From positions 28,016 through 92,015 of the forward strand of contig CAZSNP010000008.1 in NCBI GenBank assembly GCA_964608265.1: DNA of 64,000 nucleotides. Reading direction: 5' to 3'. The translations under genes were made by a program, and so were the position numbers. Every line of letters begins with the position of its first letter. Position 1 is the first letter of the stretch. The notes beneath the pieces were generated by a model that saw only the letters and a list, made by a program, of their open reading frames with translations, searched no databases and had not been told where the DNA came from. Shown piece by piece: positions 15,436 through 25,553 of the stretch. The DNA comes from JANWXR01 sp964608265. Its GTDB lineage: Bacteria; Chloroflexota; Anaerolineae; Anaerolineales; UBA6663.

Positions 15436-16734
15436 ATGTTACGGGCAACGCTGCGCCGGCTGTGGCGCGGCTTCGTGCGTCTGGTCGTCGCTGGTGTGTG
15501 CGCAATGGTGTTGCGGCTGGACACATACCTGCCGACCACGTTGCCGGAGCGCGTCCTCGGCTATACCGGCGGCATCGCTTTTGACTTTGTGGCGTGGACG
15601 GTGCGCGCGGCGAGCGCGAAGATTCAGCAGGCGAGCGTGGATGAGCAGGCATATATGACCGAAGCGGATCGCGCCCAACCGGTGCGTGAGTTCTTCGACC
15701 TGCGCGCGCGCCTCAACCGGGTCGAGCGCGACATCGCCGAGCGGTATGCCGATCCCGACATCGCCGAGCCGGCAGCCGCGACCGCCGGGCTGCGCACCGA
15801 GGAGGCCGCGTTGCGCGCGCGGATGGCCGAACTGCAGCCGCTGGCCGAGGCGATCCTGCAAGAGCAGGTCGCGGTGCTGTGGGCCGAACAGGGCCTGGCG
15901 GTCGGCGGGCAACCCTTCCCCCCGCCCTCGTTTCAAATCACCCCGCTGCCTCTGGCGCTCATCGTCTCGCCGCGCAACGAGATCAAACAGGTGGCGGTGC
16001 AGATGATCAACGGGGGCCTGACGCTCGAGCAACAGGTCGCGCTCGAAGACCGGGTGGCGCAGGGCCTCGACGTCTCAACCCTCGTCACGCCGGTGGGCGG
16101 CATCGGCACGTACCCGGCGATGGTGGCTCAGGTCGGCGATTTGAACTGGATTGCGGGGACGACGGCGCACGAGTGGGCGCACAACTATCTCACGCTGCGC
16201 CCCCTGGGGTTGTTGTACGATGCCACGCCCGAGCTGCGCACCATGAACGAGACCGCCGCGCAACTCGTCGGTGATGAAGTCGGCGCGCTGCTCATGCGGC
16301 GTTACTACCCCGACCTCGCCCCGGCCCCGCCCGGCTTCCGCAACTTCATTGACCGCTCGTTGCCGCCCGAGGCCCGGCCAACGGGCCGGCCCGGCTTCGA
16401 CTTTCGGGCCGAGATGCGCGTGACGCGGGTGCGGGCGGATGAACTGCTGGCCCAGGGCAGGATCGCTGAGGCCGAGGCGTACATGGAGCAGCGGCGCGCG
16501 GTGTTCTGGGAGAACGGCTACCGCATCCGCAAACTCAATCAGGCCTACTTCGCCTTCCATGGCGCGTACAACGGGTCGCCGGGCGGCGGGGCCTCGGGCG
16601 CGGACCCGGTCGGCCCGGCGGTGCGATTGCTGCGCCGCCGCAGCGCCAGCGCCGCCGATTTTCTGCAAACGTTGGCGTGGTTCACGAGCGTAGAGCAATT
16701 GCGCAGTTATCTGGGGTTGCCGCTCGAGCCGTGA
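15436..16734 (+). CDS. Membrane-anchored HExxH zincin-like protein, function unknown
   Basis: A 432-residue protein. A hydrophobic helix near residues 14-26 could anchor it or act as a signal. Residues 75-155 are Arg/Glu-rich and probably helical coiled-coil. The zinc motif is H245-E-W-A-H249, followed by NETAAQ with E272, the spacing expected of a gluzincin third ligand, and VGDEVG at 278-283. It could be a peptidase acting at the outer face, but it matches no named peptidase family that I recognise. ATG 15436 is preceded only by TATCAT. It is a single-gene unit ending near a two-hairpin palindrome. Confidence 0.65.
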   Translation: MLRATLRRLWRGFVRLVVAGVCAMVLRLDTYLPTTLPERVLGYTGGIAFDFVAWTVRAASAKIQQASVDEQAYMTEADRAQPVREFFDLRARLNRVERDIAERYADPDIAEPAAATAGLRTEEAALRARMAELQPLAEAILQEQVAVLWAEQGLAVGGQPFPPPSFQITPLPLALIVSPRNEIKQVAVQMINGGLTLEQQVALEDRVAQGLDVSTLVTPVGGIGTYPAMVAQVGDLNWIAGTTAHEWAHNYLTLRPLGLLYDATPELRTMNETAAQLVGDEVGALLMRRYYPDLAPAPPGFRNFIDRSLPPEARPTGRPGFDFRAEMRVTRVRADELLAQGRIAEAEAYMEQRRAVFWENGYRIRKLNQAYFAFHGAYNGSPGGGASGADPVGPAVRLLRRRSASAADFLQTLAWFTSVEQLRSYLGLPLEP

Positions 16735-16750
16735 TGTAGATGGGCGCAAG

Positions 16751-16794
16751 GTAGTCGCGGATTGCATCCGCGACCCGCGACCGATCGCGGCTAC
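16751..16794. repeat. Two-hairpin palindromic element
   Basis: Outer GTAG/CTAC (16751-16754, 16791-16794) closes two consecutive hairpins, GTCGCGGA/TCCGCGAC (16754-16774) and CCGCGA/TCGCGG (16775-16790). It fills the gap between two converging genes and might help terminate transcription, although it lacks a T run. Confidence 0.7.
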
Positions 16795-16803
16795 AAGTCG
16801 CTG

Positions 16804-17925
16804 CTAGAAATTCCCGCCGTCGAGCAACGCGTACAAATCCCCCGCCACGACGCCGTGGCCGCCGAGCACGACGGGGATGGGGGCGTGGATCGCCGCCTGC
16901 GTGAGCGCGCGCAAGCGTTCGTCGCCGATCAACTCCGGCTGGCCGGCGTCGGAGGCATAGCGCTCGCCGGCGTCGGGCCAGGCGTTGAGGTGCGCCAGCG
17001 CCACGCGCGTATCGAAGAAAACGGCATCGGCCATCTCGCCCAGCTCGGCGAAAAAGGCCTCCGGCCCGACGCCCCACATATGCGTCGCCACCACCGAGCG
17101 CACCTGCCCGGCCGCCTGCCGCCCGCTGGCCGTCATGCCGCGTTCCTCCGACAGCACCCGCGTCCAGCAGCGCGTGCGTGACTCGAGGTGATGCCACACC
17201 GACGACGAGACGCGCCCGATCAACGTGATGCGGCCGCCCGGCGTGGAGAGCGCGCGTTGCGCCGAACGCCACAGCGCCTGCATCGCCACCGGCACCGGTT
17301 GCTCATCGAAGAACGCCGCCAGCCCCGGCGCGAGTTGGCGCAGGCGGGGATGCAGGCTGAGGGCGAACAAATCCGCCGGGGTGTCGATATCGGCGCGGGT
17401 GGCGGCCTCGGCGGGCAGGCTGCGGATGTCGACCTCGGCCTCGAACTTGAGCACGGGCGCAAGCATGTTGTCACGCTCCAGCCGGTGGGTGCGCGCGCGG
17501 ATGGCGTCGGCGCAGTTGAAGATCAGCCAATCCGATGACAGCAGGTTGTTGGTGATGGCTTGCGGCCCGTGGAGGCGGCCAACGGCGGCCACGCTCTCGG
17601 CCAACGTCGCCGAGGGGAGCAACGGCGCGCAGCCCGCGCCGAAGTAGGCGTAGGCCTCGGCCGGGTAGGCCGTCGTCAGCGCGGCGAGCCGCCGCCCGAA
17701 GTGAAACGGCTGCGTGCGTGAGTCCACATCCCACGTCACCGGCCAATCGCGATGGGCCTCAGCCAGTTGAGGTGAGTGGGTGGCGATGATACAGCGGCCG
17801 ACCTCAGGCAGAGCAGCCAGCGTGCGGAGCAGATCGCCGGCGGTTGCCACGCGCGCGCCCATCACCCACTGCTCGAGCGGTGATCGGCCTTCGCTCCCGA
17901 TGAAGATGAAAGCGTTGAGGGGCAT
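16804..17925 (-). CDS. Unknown protein with NTP-transferase-like features
   Basis: A 373-residue soluble protein opening with a hydrophobic strand (LNAFIFIGSEG). In the middle, DIDTPADLFAL resembles the D-I-D-T-P element found near the end of MobA/CofC-type nucleotidyltransferases, and YAYFGAGCAPLLP precedes it, so the first ~210 residues may adopt that fold. The remaining part (GGRITLIGRVSSSVWHHLE and GHGVVAGDLYALLDGG) has no match I recognise. The ATG at 17925 is preferred: the only earlier in-frame ATG sits inside a palindromic repeat. The neighbours (hpf, comF) give no functional clue. Confidence 0.55.
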   Translation of the reverse strand: MPLNAFIFIGSEGRSPLEQWVMGARVATAGDLLRTLAALPEVGRCIIATHSPQLAEAHRDWPVTWDVDSRTQPFHFGRRLAALTTAYPAEAYAYFGAGCAPLLPSATLAESVAAVGRLHGPQAITNNLLSSDWLIFNCADAIRARTHRLERDNMLAPVLKFEAEVDIRSLPAEAATRADIDTPADLFALSLHPRLRQLAPGLAAFFDEQPVPVAMQALWRSAQRALSTPGGRITLIGRVSSSVWHHLESRTRCWTRVLSEERGMTASGRQAAGQVRSVVATHMWGVGPEAFFAELGEMADAVFFDTRVALAHLNAWPDAGERYASDAGQPELIGDERLRALTQAAIHAPIPVVLGGHGVVAGDLYALLDGGNF

Positions 17926-17931
17926 GGCGGT

Positions 17932-17955
17932 ATGGGCACGGCAGGCCGTGCCCAT
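17932..17955. repeat. Near-perfect 24-bp palindrome
   Basis: ATGGGCACGGC and GCCGTGCCCAT, 11-bp arms separated by AG, directly upstream of the ATG at 17925. It lies between hpf and the downstream gene and could form a hairpin in their shared message. Confidence 0.8.
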
Positions 17956-17961
17956 CGCCCG

Positions 17962-18540
17962 TTATCCAATCTCAGGGTCAATCAATCCCAGGTTGCCGTC
18001 GCGCCGGCGGTAGAGGACGTTGACGCGGTTGCATTCCGAATTGAAGAAGACGAAGAAGTCGTCGTGGCTGACGAGCTGCATCTGCTCGATGGCCTCGGCC
18101 TCGTTCATCGGCGTGAGGAGGAATTTCTTGCGCCGCATCACGACGACCGAGGGCTCGTCCTCCGCCTCGGTGACCGGCGCGGTCGCCTCCGGCTCGAGGG
18201 CCAGTTCGGCGGCGCTGTGCCCATCGCCGCGCCCGTGGTAGCGTTTGCCTTTGTAGCGCTCAATCTGCCGATTCATTTTCTCAAGCACCGTATCAATGGC
18301 GGCGAACAGATCGCTGTGGCGCTCCTCGGCGCGCAGCACGGTGCCTTTGAGGGGGATGGTGAGTTGCGCCACGTAGCGATCGCCCGAAGCGCGCGCGCTC
18401 TTGAGTTCGGTCAGTTCGATGCGCGCCTCGCGAATGACCGGCAGATAACGGTCGAGCTTGCCGACCTTCTTTTCGACATACTCCTGTACCTTCGGCTTGA
18501 TGTCCATCTCGCGACCGTGCACGGCAACTGAAACTGTCAT
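17962..18540 (-). CDS. hpf: Ribosome hibernation-promoting factor, long form
   Basis: 192 residues with both parts of long HPF/RaiA. The N-terminal S30AE domain (about 1-105; VAVHGREMDIKPKVQEYVEKK) occupies the decoding centre. The C-terminal domain (about 135-190; RRKKFLLTPMNEAEAIEQM, HDDFFVFFN) dimerizes ribosomes into inactive 100S particles. The linker is acidic. GGAGGT precedes the ATG, which overlaps the comF stop as ATGA, so translation of hpf is coupled to comF. Confidence 0.95.
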   Translation of the reverse strand: MTVSVAVHGREMDIKPKVQEYVEKKVGKLDRYLPVIREARIELTELKSARASGDRYVAQLTIPLKGTVLRAEERHSDLFAAIDTVLEKMNRQIERYKGKRYHGRGDGHSAAELALEPEATAPVTEAEDEPSVVVMRRKKFLLTPMNEAEAIEQMQLVSHDDFFVFFNSECNRVNVLYRRRDGNLGLIDPEIG

Positions 18541-19322
18541 ACGACCTCCAAGGGGGGTTGAGTGGCGGCGCCAGTTCGGACGGCGCGCGCGCGCCCGAGG
18601 GTGAAGCCCCACACCTGCGTCGCGCCGGCCTGGGCCAGCGCTGCGGCGCAAGCCGCCAGGGTTGCGCCGGTGGTACACACATCGTCGATCAACACACATG
18701 CCCGGCCCCGCACCGCCGGCGCGTCGGCCCGAAACGCAGCCTGCACGTTCGACTGCCGCTCATTCACCGACAGGCCGACCTGCGTGCGCGTGTGCCGGAC
18801 GCGCCGCAACGCGCCGGGGCGACAGGGCAAAGCGATCAACTCGGCAAAGCCGCGCGCGAGCAGGGCGGCTTGATTGTAGCCACGCTCACGCAGTCGTTCT
18901 GAGGAAAGGGGCACGGGGATCACGATCTCACCGGGCAGCGCCAGCCGGAGCCAGGCCTCGGCCAGCACCTCGGCCAGCGTATCCGCCAGAATCATATCGC
19001 GGCTGTATTTTAGCCGATGGAGGGCGTGTTGCAGCGGGCCTTCGAAGAACGCCGCCGAGCGGAGGCCGGTGAGCGACCGCATGTCGGGATGGTGATTGAG
19101 GCAACGACCGCCGGCCTCGAGCGGGTAGCCGCACGCCTCGCACACCGGCGCCGCCAGCCAGGCCAGCCCGGCGCGACAGCGCGCGCAAAACCGCTGGCCG
19201 CTGCGGGCACAGCCGCCACACCGAGGCGGGAAGAGCACATCCACCCCGGCCCACAGCCATTGGCGAACGGTGTACGCCCAATGCGGACGCGCCGCACGGG
19301 GACGTAGCGGCGCGGTCAGCAT
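18537..19322 (-). CDS. comF: ComF-family phosphoribosyltransferase-like protein
   Basis: A 261-residue ComFC/GntX-type protein. It has an N-terminal zinc ribbon (CGGCARSGQRFCARC and CEACGYPL), then a type I phosphoribosyltransferase domain with PRPP loop VLIDDVCTTGATL (about 215-227) and the NERQSNVQAAF segment. ComFC is required for DNA uptake during natural transformation in several bacteria; its exact reaction is unclear. It overlaps hpf by 4 nt. The start at 19322 has no strong ribosome site. Confidence 0.92.
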   Translation of the reverse strand: MLTAPLRPRAARPHWAYTVRQWLWAGVDVLFPPRCGGCARSGQRFCARCRAGLAWLAAPVCEACGYPLEAGGRCLNHHPDMRSLTGLRSAAFFEGPLQHALHRLKYSRDMILADTLAEVLAEAWLRLALPGEIVIPVPLSSERLRERGYNQAALLARGFAELIALPCRPGALRRVRHTRTQVGLSVNERQSNVQAAFRADAPAVRGRACVLIDDVCTTGATLAACAAALAQAGATQVWGFTLGRARAVRTGAATQPPLEVV

Positions 19323-19396
19323 CAGCGTGCGATTTGGAATTGGCTGAAGAATGTATGCATGCGCAAACCCACTGGCAAAGCTCGAGAGTCTGCGGG

Positions 19397-19412
19397 GCGC
19401 GCCACGGCGCGC
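19397..19412. repeat. Short GC palindrome after tadC
   Basis: GCGCGCC-AC-GGCGCGC, a 7-bp inverted repeat 19 nt past the end of the tadC gene. No T run follows, so a terminator role is doubtful. Confidence 0.35.
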
Positions 19413-19430
19413 GGTCGAGCGCTGGCGGGA

Positions 19431-20405
19431 CTAGCCGCCGAGGAAGCCCAGGCCAAACTGGCGCGCCACCTGCAGGGCCGCCGGTCCTAACAGCACGATG
19501 TAAATGGATGGGAAGATCAGGAACGCCAGCGGGATGAGCATCTTGATCGGAGCCTCGTGCGCCTTCTTCTCGGCGCGCTGGCGGCGGCGCACCCGCATCT
19601 GATCCGACTGAATGCGGAGCACCTTGGCCATGCTCACGCCGAGTTGATCGGCCTGGATGAGCGCGGCGACGAAGCTGGTCATATCCGGCACGCCCATCCG
19701 GTCGGCCATATCGCGCAATGCCTCGCGGCGCAGCTTGCCCAACCGAATCTCCTGGATGCAGCGCGCGAAGGCCAGGGCCAGTTCGTTCTCCCACTTCTCG
19801 CTCACGCGTTGCATCGCCTGATCGAAACCGAGGCCGGCCTCGACGCAGACCGTGAGCAGGTCGAGCGCGTCGGGCATGGATTTGATGATGCCATCCTGCC
19901 GCCGCCGGATGCGGCTGCCGAGCAACAGGGTGGGGATGTAAAAGCCGAGCAGCGCGGCCACCGCCGCCGAGATCAACACTTTGGGCACGCCCGAGCGGAA
20001 CGAGAAAAAGAAGTTCGGGTCAGCGGAGATGAAGCCCAGCAGGATGACGAAGCCGCCGAAGAAGATCGCGGCGATGATGCGGGCCGCGTAAAACGTCACC
20101 GGATCGATGCCGCGCGGGTTCCCGGCCAGATCGAGCTGGTGCTGAATCGATTGCAGCGAAGCCTGCGGCGTGAAGCGCAACACAAACTCGCCCAGCCGGC
20201 GCAGGGTGGGCAGGATGACGCGCTCCGAGAAGGGCTGCGACATCTCGATCTCTTCGAGGGAGACCGGCCGGTCGCGGGTGGAGTATTCAGCCAGCCGCGC
20301 CTGCAACGGGTCATCGGCCGATTGCGCCCGCCGCCCCACGAGCACCAGGGCGATGGCAACGACGATGACGACGACGAGTCCGATGATGAGGAAAGTTGGG
20401 TTCAT
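19431..20405 (-). CDS. tadC: Tad pilus inner-membrane platform protein TadC (GspF-like)
   Basis: 324 residues with a single N-terminal membrane helix (about 4-24), further helices near 95-115 and 125-150, and a C-terminal one (about 285-310). The GspF/T2SSF domain is seen in MPDALDLLTVCVEAGLGFD and FVAALIQADQLGVSMAKVL. Together with TadB it forms the platform on which the TadA ATPase drives pilin assembly. ATG 20405 begins MNPTFLIIG; it lies 13 nt after tadB. It is the last gene of the locus. Confidence 0.92.
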   Translation of the reverse strand: MNPTFLIIGLVVVIVVAIALVLVGRRAQSADDPLQARLAEYSTRDRPVSLEEIEMSQPFSERVILPTLRRLGEFVLRFTPQASLQSIQHQLDLAGNPRGIDPVTFYAARIIAAIFFGGFVILLGFISADPNFFFSFRSGVPKVLISAAVAALLGFYIPTLLLGSRIRRRQDGIIKSMPDALDLLTVCVEAGLGFDQAMQRVSEKWENELALAFARCIQEIRLGKLRREALRDMADRMGVPDMTSFVAALIQADQLGVSMAKVLRIQSDQMRVRRRQRAEKKAHEAPIKMLIPLAFLIFPSIYIVLLGPAALQVARQFGLGFLGG

Positions 20406-20418
20406 ACCGGCGCCTCGT

Positions 20419-21393
20419 TCAGACTTCGATATCAACGATCTTCATCACGGCGGCCCAGCCCACGATGATGAGCACGGCGGCCAGCGCCAGGGCGCCATAG
20501 CCGCACAGCCAGAAGCTGTCGGCGATGAAGAACTGGCCCATGTAGTCGGGGTTGAGGACATACAGCAAAATACCCAGGCCGACCGGCAACAGCGAGATGA
20601 CGATGCCCGTCATGCGGCCCTGCGCCGTGAGCGTTTCGATTTCGCCGCGGATGCGGATGCGCTCGCGGATGGTGAAGCTGATGGTGTCGAGGATTTCGGC
20701 CAGGTTGCCGCCCACCTCGCGTTGCACATTCATCGCGGTGACGACGAAGTCAAGGTCTTTGCTGGGGATGCGCCGGGTGAGGTTGGCCAGCGCCGCATCC
20801 GGCGGCAGGCCGAGTTGCATCTCCTGCACCACGCGCCGGAACTCCACCGAGATCGGCGGAGGCAGCTCACGGCTGACAGCCTCGAGGGCCTGCGTCACGC
20901 TATAACCGGCGCGCAACCCGTTGACGATCAGGTTGAGCATATCGGGCAATTGCGAGTCGAAGCGGTTGAGGCGCGAGCGCTGCTGGCTGCCGACATAGAT
21001 GCGCGGGAGGAACAGCCCGATGGCGCCGACGATGACCCCGGCAATAATGTTCTGCCGCAGAAAGGCGGTGATGAAGCCGAGGCCCAGGGCCAGGATGAGG
21101 TGCAGGGCGAGATACTCGCCGACCGTGATCTTGAGGTCGGCGCGCGCCAGATCGCGCGCAATGCCCTCCGCAAAACTGCGGCCGGCCAGCGCGCGGTTGA
21201 TGCCCTCGATGAGGAAGCCGGGCCGCGGCCCCGAATCCGCCGCCGGGATGGTGGCGACCTGCCCGCCCTGGGTCAGTTCGCCCAGCCGGGCCTCCGCCGC
21301 CGACTGGCGACGATAGGTGAAGATGAGCGCGCCGATGCCCAGGCCCCACACCACAACCAGAAAGGCAATGATGCCGAAGACGACAGGTGTCAT
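20419..21393 (-). CDS. tadB: Tad pilus inner-membrane platform protein TadB (GspF-like)
   Basis: 324 residues, the same length as TadC and paralogous to it. It has an N-terminal membrane helix (VVFGIIAFLVVVWGLGIGAL), a central pair of helices near 105-150, the GspF domain with LPDMLNLIVNGLRAGYSV and REVGGNLAEILD, and a C-terminal helix pair. ATG 21393 is taken because the membrane helix follows it at once and tadA ends 23 nt before. It works with TadC beneath the growing pilus. Confidence 0.92.
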   Translation of the reverse strand: MTPVVFGIIAFLVVVWGLGIGALIFTYRRQSAAEARLGELTQGGQVATIPAADSGPRPGFLIEGINRALAGRSFAEGIARDLARADLKITVGEYLALHLILALGLGFITAFLRQNIIAGVIVGAIGLFLPRIYVGSQQRSRLNRFDSQLPDMLNLIVNGLRAGYSVTQALEAVSRELPPPISVEFRRVVQEMQLGLPPDAALANLTRRIPSKDLDFVVTAMNVQREVGGNLAEILDTISFTIRERIRIRGEIETLTAQGRMTGIVISLLPVGLGILLYVLNPDYMGQFFIADSFWLCGYGALALAAVLIIVGWAAVMKIVDIEV

Positions 21394-21416
21394 TGGGTTC
21401 GCCTCCTGAGCAACGT

Positions 21417-22862
<1,446 letters not shown>

Positions 22863-22900
22863 TTACCACCTCGTCTTGAGCCAGCCTGACACAATTATAG

Positions 22901-24148
22901 TCACCGACGGTCAAACAGGGAACGGGGCTTGGCCGCGGCCTTCTTATCTGGTTGAGCCGCCTCTTTCGGCGCGAACTCGTCTCGGATTTTGTTGGCCAGG
23001 TCGAGCACGCCCTGCGCCGGCGGCGTGTTGCGATTGCCGGAGGTGAAGGGCACACCGCTGTTGATCGAACTGATCACCGTCTTGTCGTCGAAAGTGATCT
23101 GGCCCTTGACCGGATGCTTGAGCGAGTCCTCGACGCTCTGCGGCGAGATACCCCAGCGCTTGTCCATCCGATTGAGGACGAGCATGATCTTTTCCTTGGG
23201 GTATTCGAGTTTCTCGCTCAGGTCAAAGAACTTCTTGGCGTTGGCCAGCGCCGGGATGTCGGGCGTGGCGACCAGCAAAATGCGATCCGCCACATCCAGC
23301 ACCGCCAGCTCCTGCTCGCGCAGCACCGAAGCCGTATCCACGATCACATAGTTGAACAAGCGGCGCAAATCCTCGAGCAGCCTGCGGAGTTGCGGCGCGA
23401 CCACGTACTCGGCCTCCTCCGGGGTCTGCGGGCCGAGCACGACCTTCACCCCGGTCGGGTGCGCGGCCAGCACGCTCTGGATGAATCCCTCATCCAACTC
23501 CTCAGCCTGCCGCACCAGATCCACCAGACTGTACTTGCTCTTCAGGCTGAAGAGCACATGCACGTCGCCGAACTGGATGTTGGCATCCACCACGGCGACC
23601 TTCACATCATCGCTCTGCAACGCCACTGCCAGATTGGTCGCAATCGTGGTGCAACCTGCCCCGCCCTTCGGGCTGAAGACGGCGATGATCTTGCCGTCAA
23701 TACCGACGCGCCGGCCGCCGGTGGCCGTCACCACCTCGGCCACCTGCACTGAGGCCTTGCGTTCGTTGTCCCGGCTGATCTCGCCCAGGCGGCGGATGGT
23801 GTTGATCAGTTCGTCTGCCGATGGGGGCTTGGTCAGGAAGTCGCGCGCGCCGGCCAACATCGCCTGGCGCAGGTAATCGGTATCCTGCTGCACCGACACC
23901 ATCACGATCTGCGCCGTGGGCACATCCCGCACGATCAGCCGCGTGGCCTGAATGCCGTCCATGTCCGGCATGTTGATGTCCATGAGGATGACGTTGGGCC
24001 TGGTTTCCTTGGCGAGTTGAACCGCCTCCTTGCCCGTGCGCGCCATCGCCACGACGTCGATATCCGGCTCAAATTGGAGCAGCTTGCGGATGTTCTCGCG
24101 CGTCTCGGCGATGTCATCCACAATCAGGACTTTGAGCTTGTCAGCCAT
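22901..24148 (-). CDS. tadZ: TadZ/CpaE-like localisation protein: receiver plus MinD-type ATPase
   Basis: 415 residues. The receiver domain (1-125) keeps D11, D12, phosphate site D57 (LMDINMPDMDG) and K107. A MinD/ParA-like domain follows, with P-loop K161-GGAGCTT-168. The signature lysine K161 is present, but the position normally held by the second P-loop lysine is Cys166, so ATP hydrolysis may be weak or absent, as in other CpaE/TadZ proteins. TadZ places the pilus machine at the pole or another cell site. The intact phospho-acceptor suggests control by a kinase, perhaps the one encoded upstream. A 148-nt gap with two hairpins separates it from cpaB. Confidence 0.93.
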   Translation of the reverse strand: MADKLKVLIVDDIAETRENIRKLLQFEPDIDVVAMARTGKEAVQLAKETRPNVILMDINMPDMDGIQATRLIVRDVPTAQIVMVSVQQDTDYLRQAMLAGARDFLTKPPSADELINTIRRLGEISRDNERKASVQVAEVVTATGGRRVGIDGKIIAVFSPKGGAGCTTIATNLAVALQSDDVKVAVVDANIQFGDVHVLFSLKSKYSLVDLVRQAEELDEGFIQSVLAAHPTGVKVVLGPQTPEEAEYVVAPQLRRLLEDLRRLFNYVIVDTASVLREQELAVLDVADRILLVATPDIPALANAKKFFDLSEKLEYPKEKIMLVLNRMDKRWGISPQSVEDSLKHPVKGQITFDDKTVISSINSGVPFTSGNRNTPPAQGVLDLANKIRDEFAPKEAAQPDKKAAAKPRSLFDRR

Positions 24149-24186
24149 GCGAAACCTTGTGCAAAGGGTGATCTCTAAACTGGCGA

Positions 24187-24256
24187 GCCGGGCCCCTGTG
24201 GAGGCCCGGCCAGCCGAGCAGCCTCACTGCCATTGTAACCAATTTCAGTGAGGCTG
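24187..24256 (-). promoter_or_regulatory. Two consecutive hairpins in the cpaB-tadZ gap
   Basis: CAGCCTCACTG (24219-24229) and CAGTGAGGCTG (24246-24256) form a perfect 11-bp stem with a 16-nt loop; GCCGGGCC/GGCCCGGC (24187-24194, 24203-24210) form a second 8-bp stem. No T run follows. They could protect mRNA ends or dampen read-through between the first gene and the rest of the locus. Confidence 0.6.
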
Positions 24257-24296
24257 TGTGTCTACAGGCGGATCGGGGGTTTATCCGGGTCAACCT

Positions 24297-25466
24297 CTAC
24301 GGGGCCGGAGCCGGGGTCGGCGCCGGAACCTTGCTGTCAAGCCCGTAGTTCAGCTTGGCCGGCAGCGAAATGGTGTAGCGCTCGAACATGTATTGCAACG
24401 TCACGCTTTGCGTCTCGGCCAGCGAGGTATCCCCGGCGGAGCGCAAGGTGAGGGTGACGTTCACCGCGCTCGGATACTGCTGCTTGAGGCGGTTGACGAA
24501 GTCGAGCACGATGGCATCCTGTGGCGACACGACCAGCGTGATGATGTCGGGCGGCAGCGGCGTGGGAGTGGGCGGCGGGGGCGGCGTCGCCGTGGCGTTC
24601 GGATCGGGCGGCGCGGCGGTCGGCGTCGGCTCGATGACTTCCGCCCGGGCCGGGCCGAAATCGCCAACCTTCAGCACCAGCGCGTTTTGGATGACGGCCT
24701 GTGAGACCAGCCGCGAGCGCTGTTCCTCCTGCGGCACGAGATAGAACGGCAGGTTGAGGTTGGGTTCGGTCTCCACCCGCCCGACGGCGTTGGCCTGCGG
24801 GCCGGTGCCATACACAATCCCGGTCTTGCTGTTGTTCACGGTGACGTTGCCCTGCCCGTCGGACGCGCCCGTGCCCTCGGCATCGACGACACCGGCCGCC
24901 AGATTGGGCAACACAGACTGGAAGTCCTGATCAATATCCACGATGGCCCAGGACACCAGCACGTTCACATAGTCGCCATCCTGCACGCCCAGGGCGACGC
25001 CGCTGCGCTTGTCGTATGGGATGGAGATAGCCGTGAAGCCCGGCGGGATCTGACCCGCGCCATCCGAACCGGAGGGCGAGATTTGGGCCAGGCTCTGCAC
25101 AATCATCGTCGAGAAGATCGGTTCACCGCGCTGGATGGTGTAGCGGGCGCGTGAGCCGACGACCTTGGAGGGATCGGTGATGGCCGAGGGCGGGACAATC
25201 TGCGTCGGCCACGGGAATGACGATAAGGCCTCCGTCGGGATAACATCGCCGCGCTTGAGGTTCTGCGCCGCCACGATGATGTTGAGGGCCGAGGCCGGGG
25301 TGGCGGTCTGCTCGACTACCCCTCCGCCGCCGCCTGAGGGGACGGGGGTGCCGCCATCCGCCGTCGGGGTGGCCGGCTGCATAAACCGCAAAATGAAGAA
25401 GATGCCCGCTGCGCTCAGGATAATGAGCACCAGCGCCACCAGTATGAGCAAGCGACCTCGCTGCAT
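24297..25466 (-). CDS. cpaB: Flp pilus assembly protein CpaB/RcpC
   Basis: A 389-residue protein with one N-terminal membrane helix (about 7-28), a Gly/Thr/Pro linker and a SAF domain (about 60-125; IIVAAQNLKRGDVIPTEAL). An RcpC-type periplasmic or extracytoplasmic part follows (PPGFTAISIPYDKRSGVAL, VQDGDYVNVLV). A proline-rich spacer sits near 275-295. In diderm bacteria CpaB contacts the secretin; in this locus no secretin gene is seen. ATG 25466 has AGGAGG 5 nt upstream and its own promoter. It is the first Tad structural gene of the unit. Confidence 0.9.
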   Translation of the reverse strand: MQRGRLLILVALVLIILSAAGIFFILRFMQPATPTADGGTPVPSGGGGGVVEQTATPASALNIIVAAQNLKRGDVIPTEALSSFPWPTQIVPPSAITDPSKVVGSRARYTIQRGEPIFSTMIVQSLAQISPSGSDGAGQIPPGFTAISIPYDKRSGVALGVQDGDYVNVLVSWAIVDIDQDFQSVLPNLAAGVVDAEGTGASDGQGNVTVNNSKTGIVYGTGPQANAVGRVETEPNLNLPFYLVPQEEQRSRLVSQAVIQNALVLKVGDFGPARAEVIEPTPTAAPPDPNATATPPPPPTPTPLPPDIITLVVSPQDAIVLDFVNRLKQQYPSAVNVTLTLRSAGDTSLAETQSVTLQYMFERYTISLPAKLNYGLDSKVPAPTPAPAP

Positions 25467-25507
25467 CTAAGCCTCCTATCGGTAATCCGCGAGCAATTTA
25501 GCGGCGT

Positions 25508-25535
25508 ATGATACGCCTCACGGAATAAAATGCAA
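25508..25535 (-). promoter_or_regulatory. Promoter of the cpaB-tadZABC unit
   Basis: Minus strand: TTGCAT (25535-25530), 16-nt spacer, TATCAT (25513-25508). The start of transcription would be about 40 nt before the cpaB ATG. It separates the pilus genes from the sensor kinase gene, which ends at 25554. Confidence 0.65.
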
Positions 25536-25553
25536 ACAGCGTGCCAGACTCGG

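Noticed and set aside
19397..19412. Terminator for the Tad operon
   Set aside because: The hairpin has a two-base loop and no T run, so it is listed only as a palindrome.
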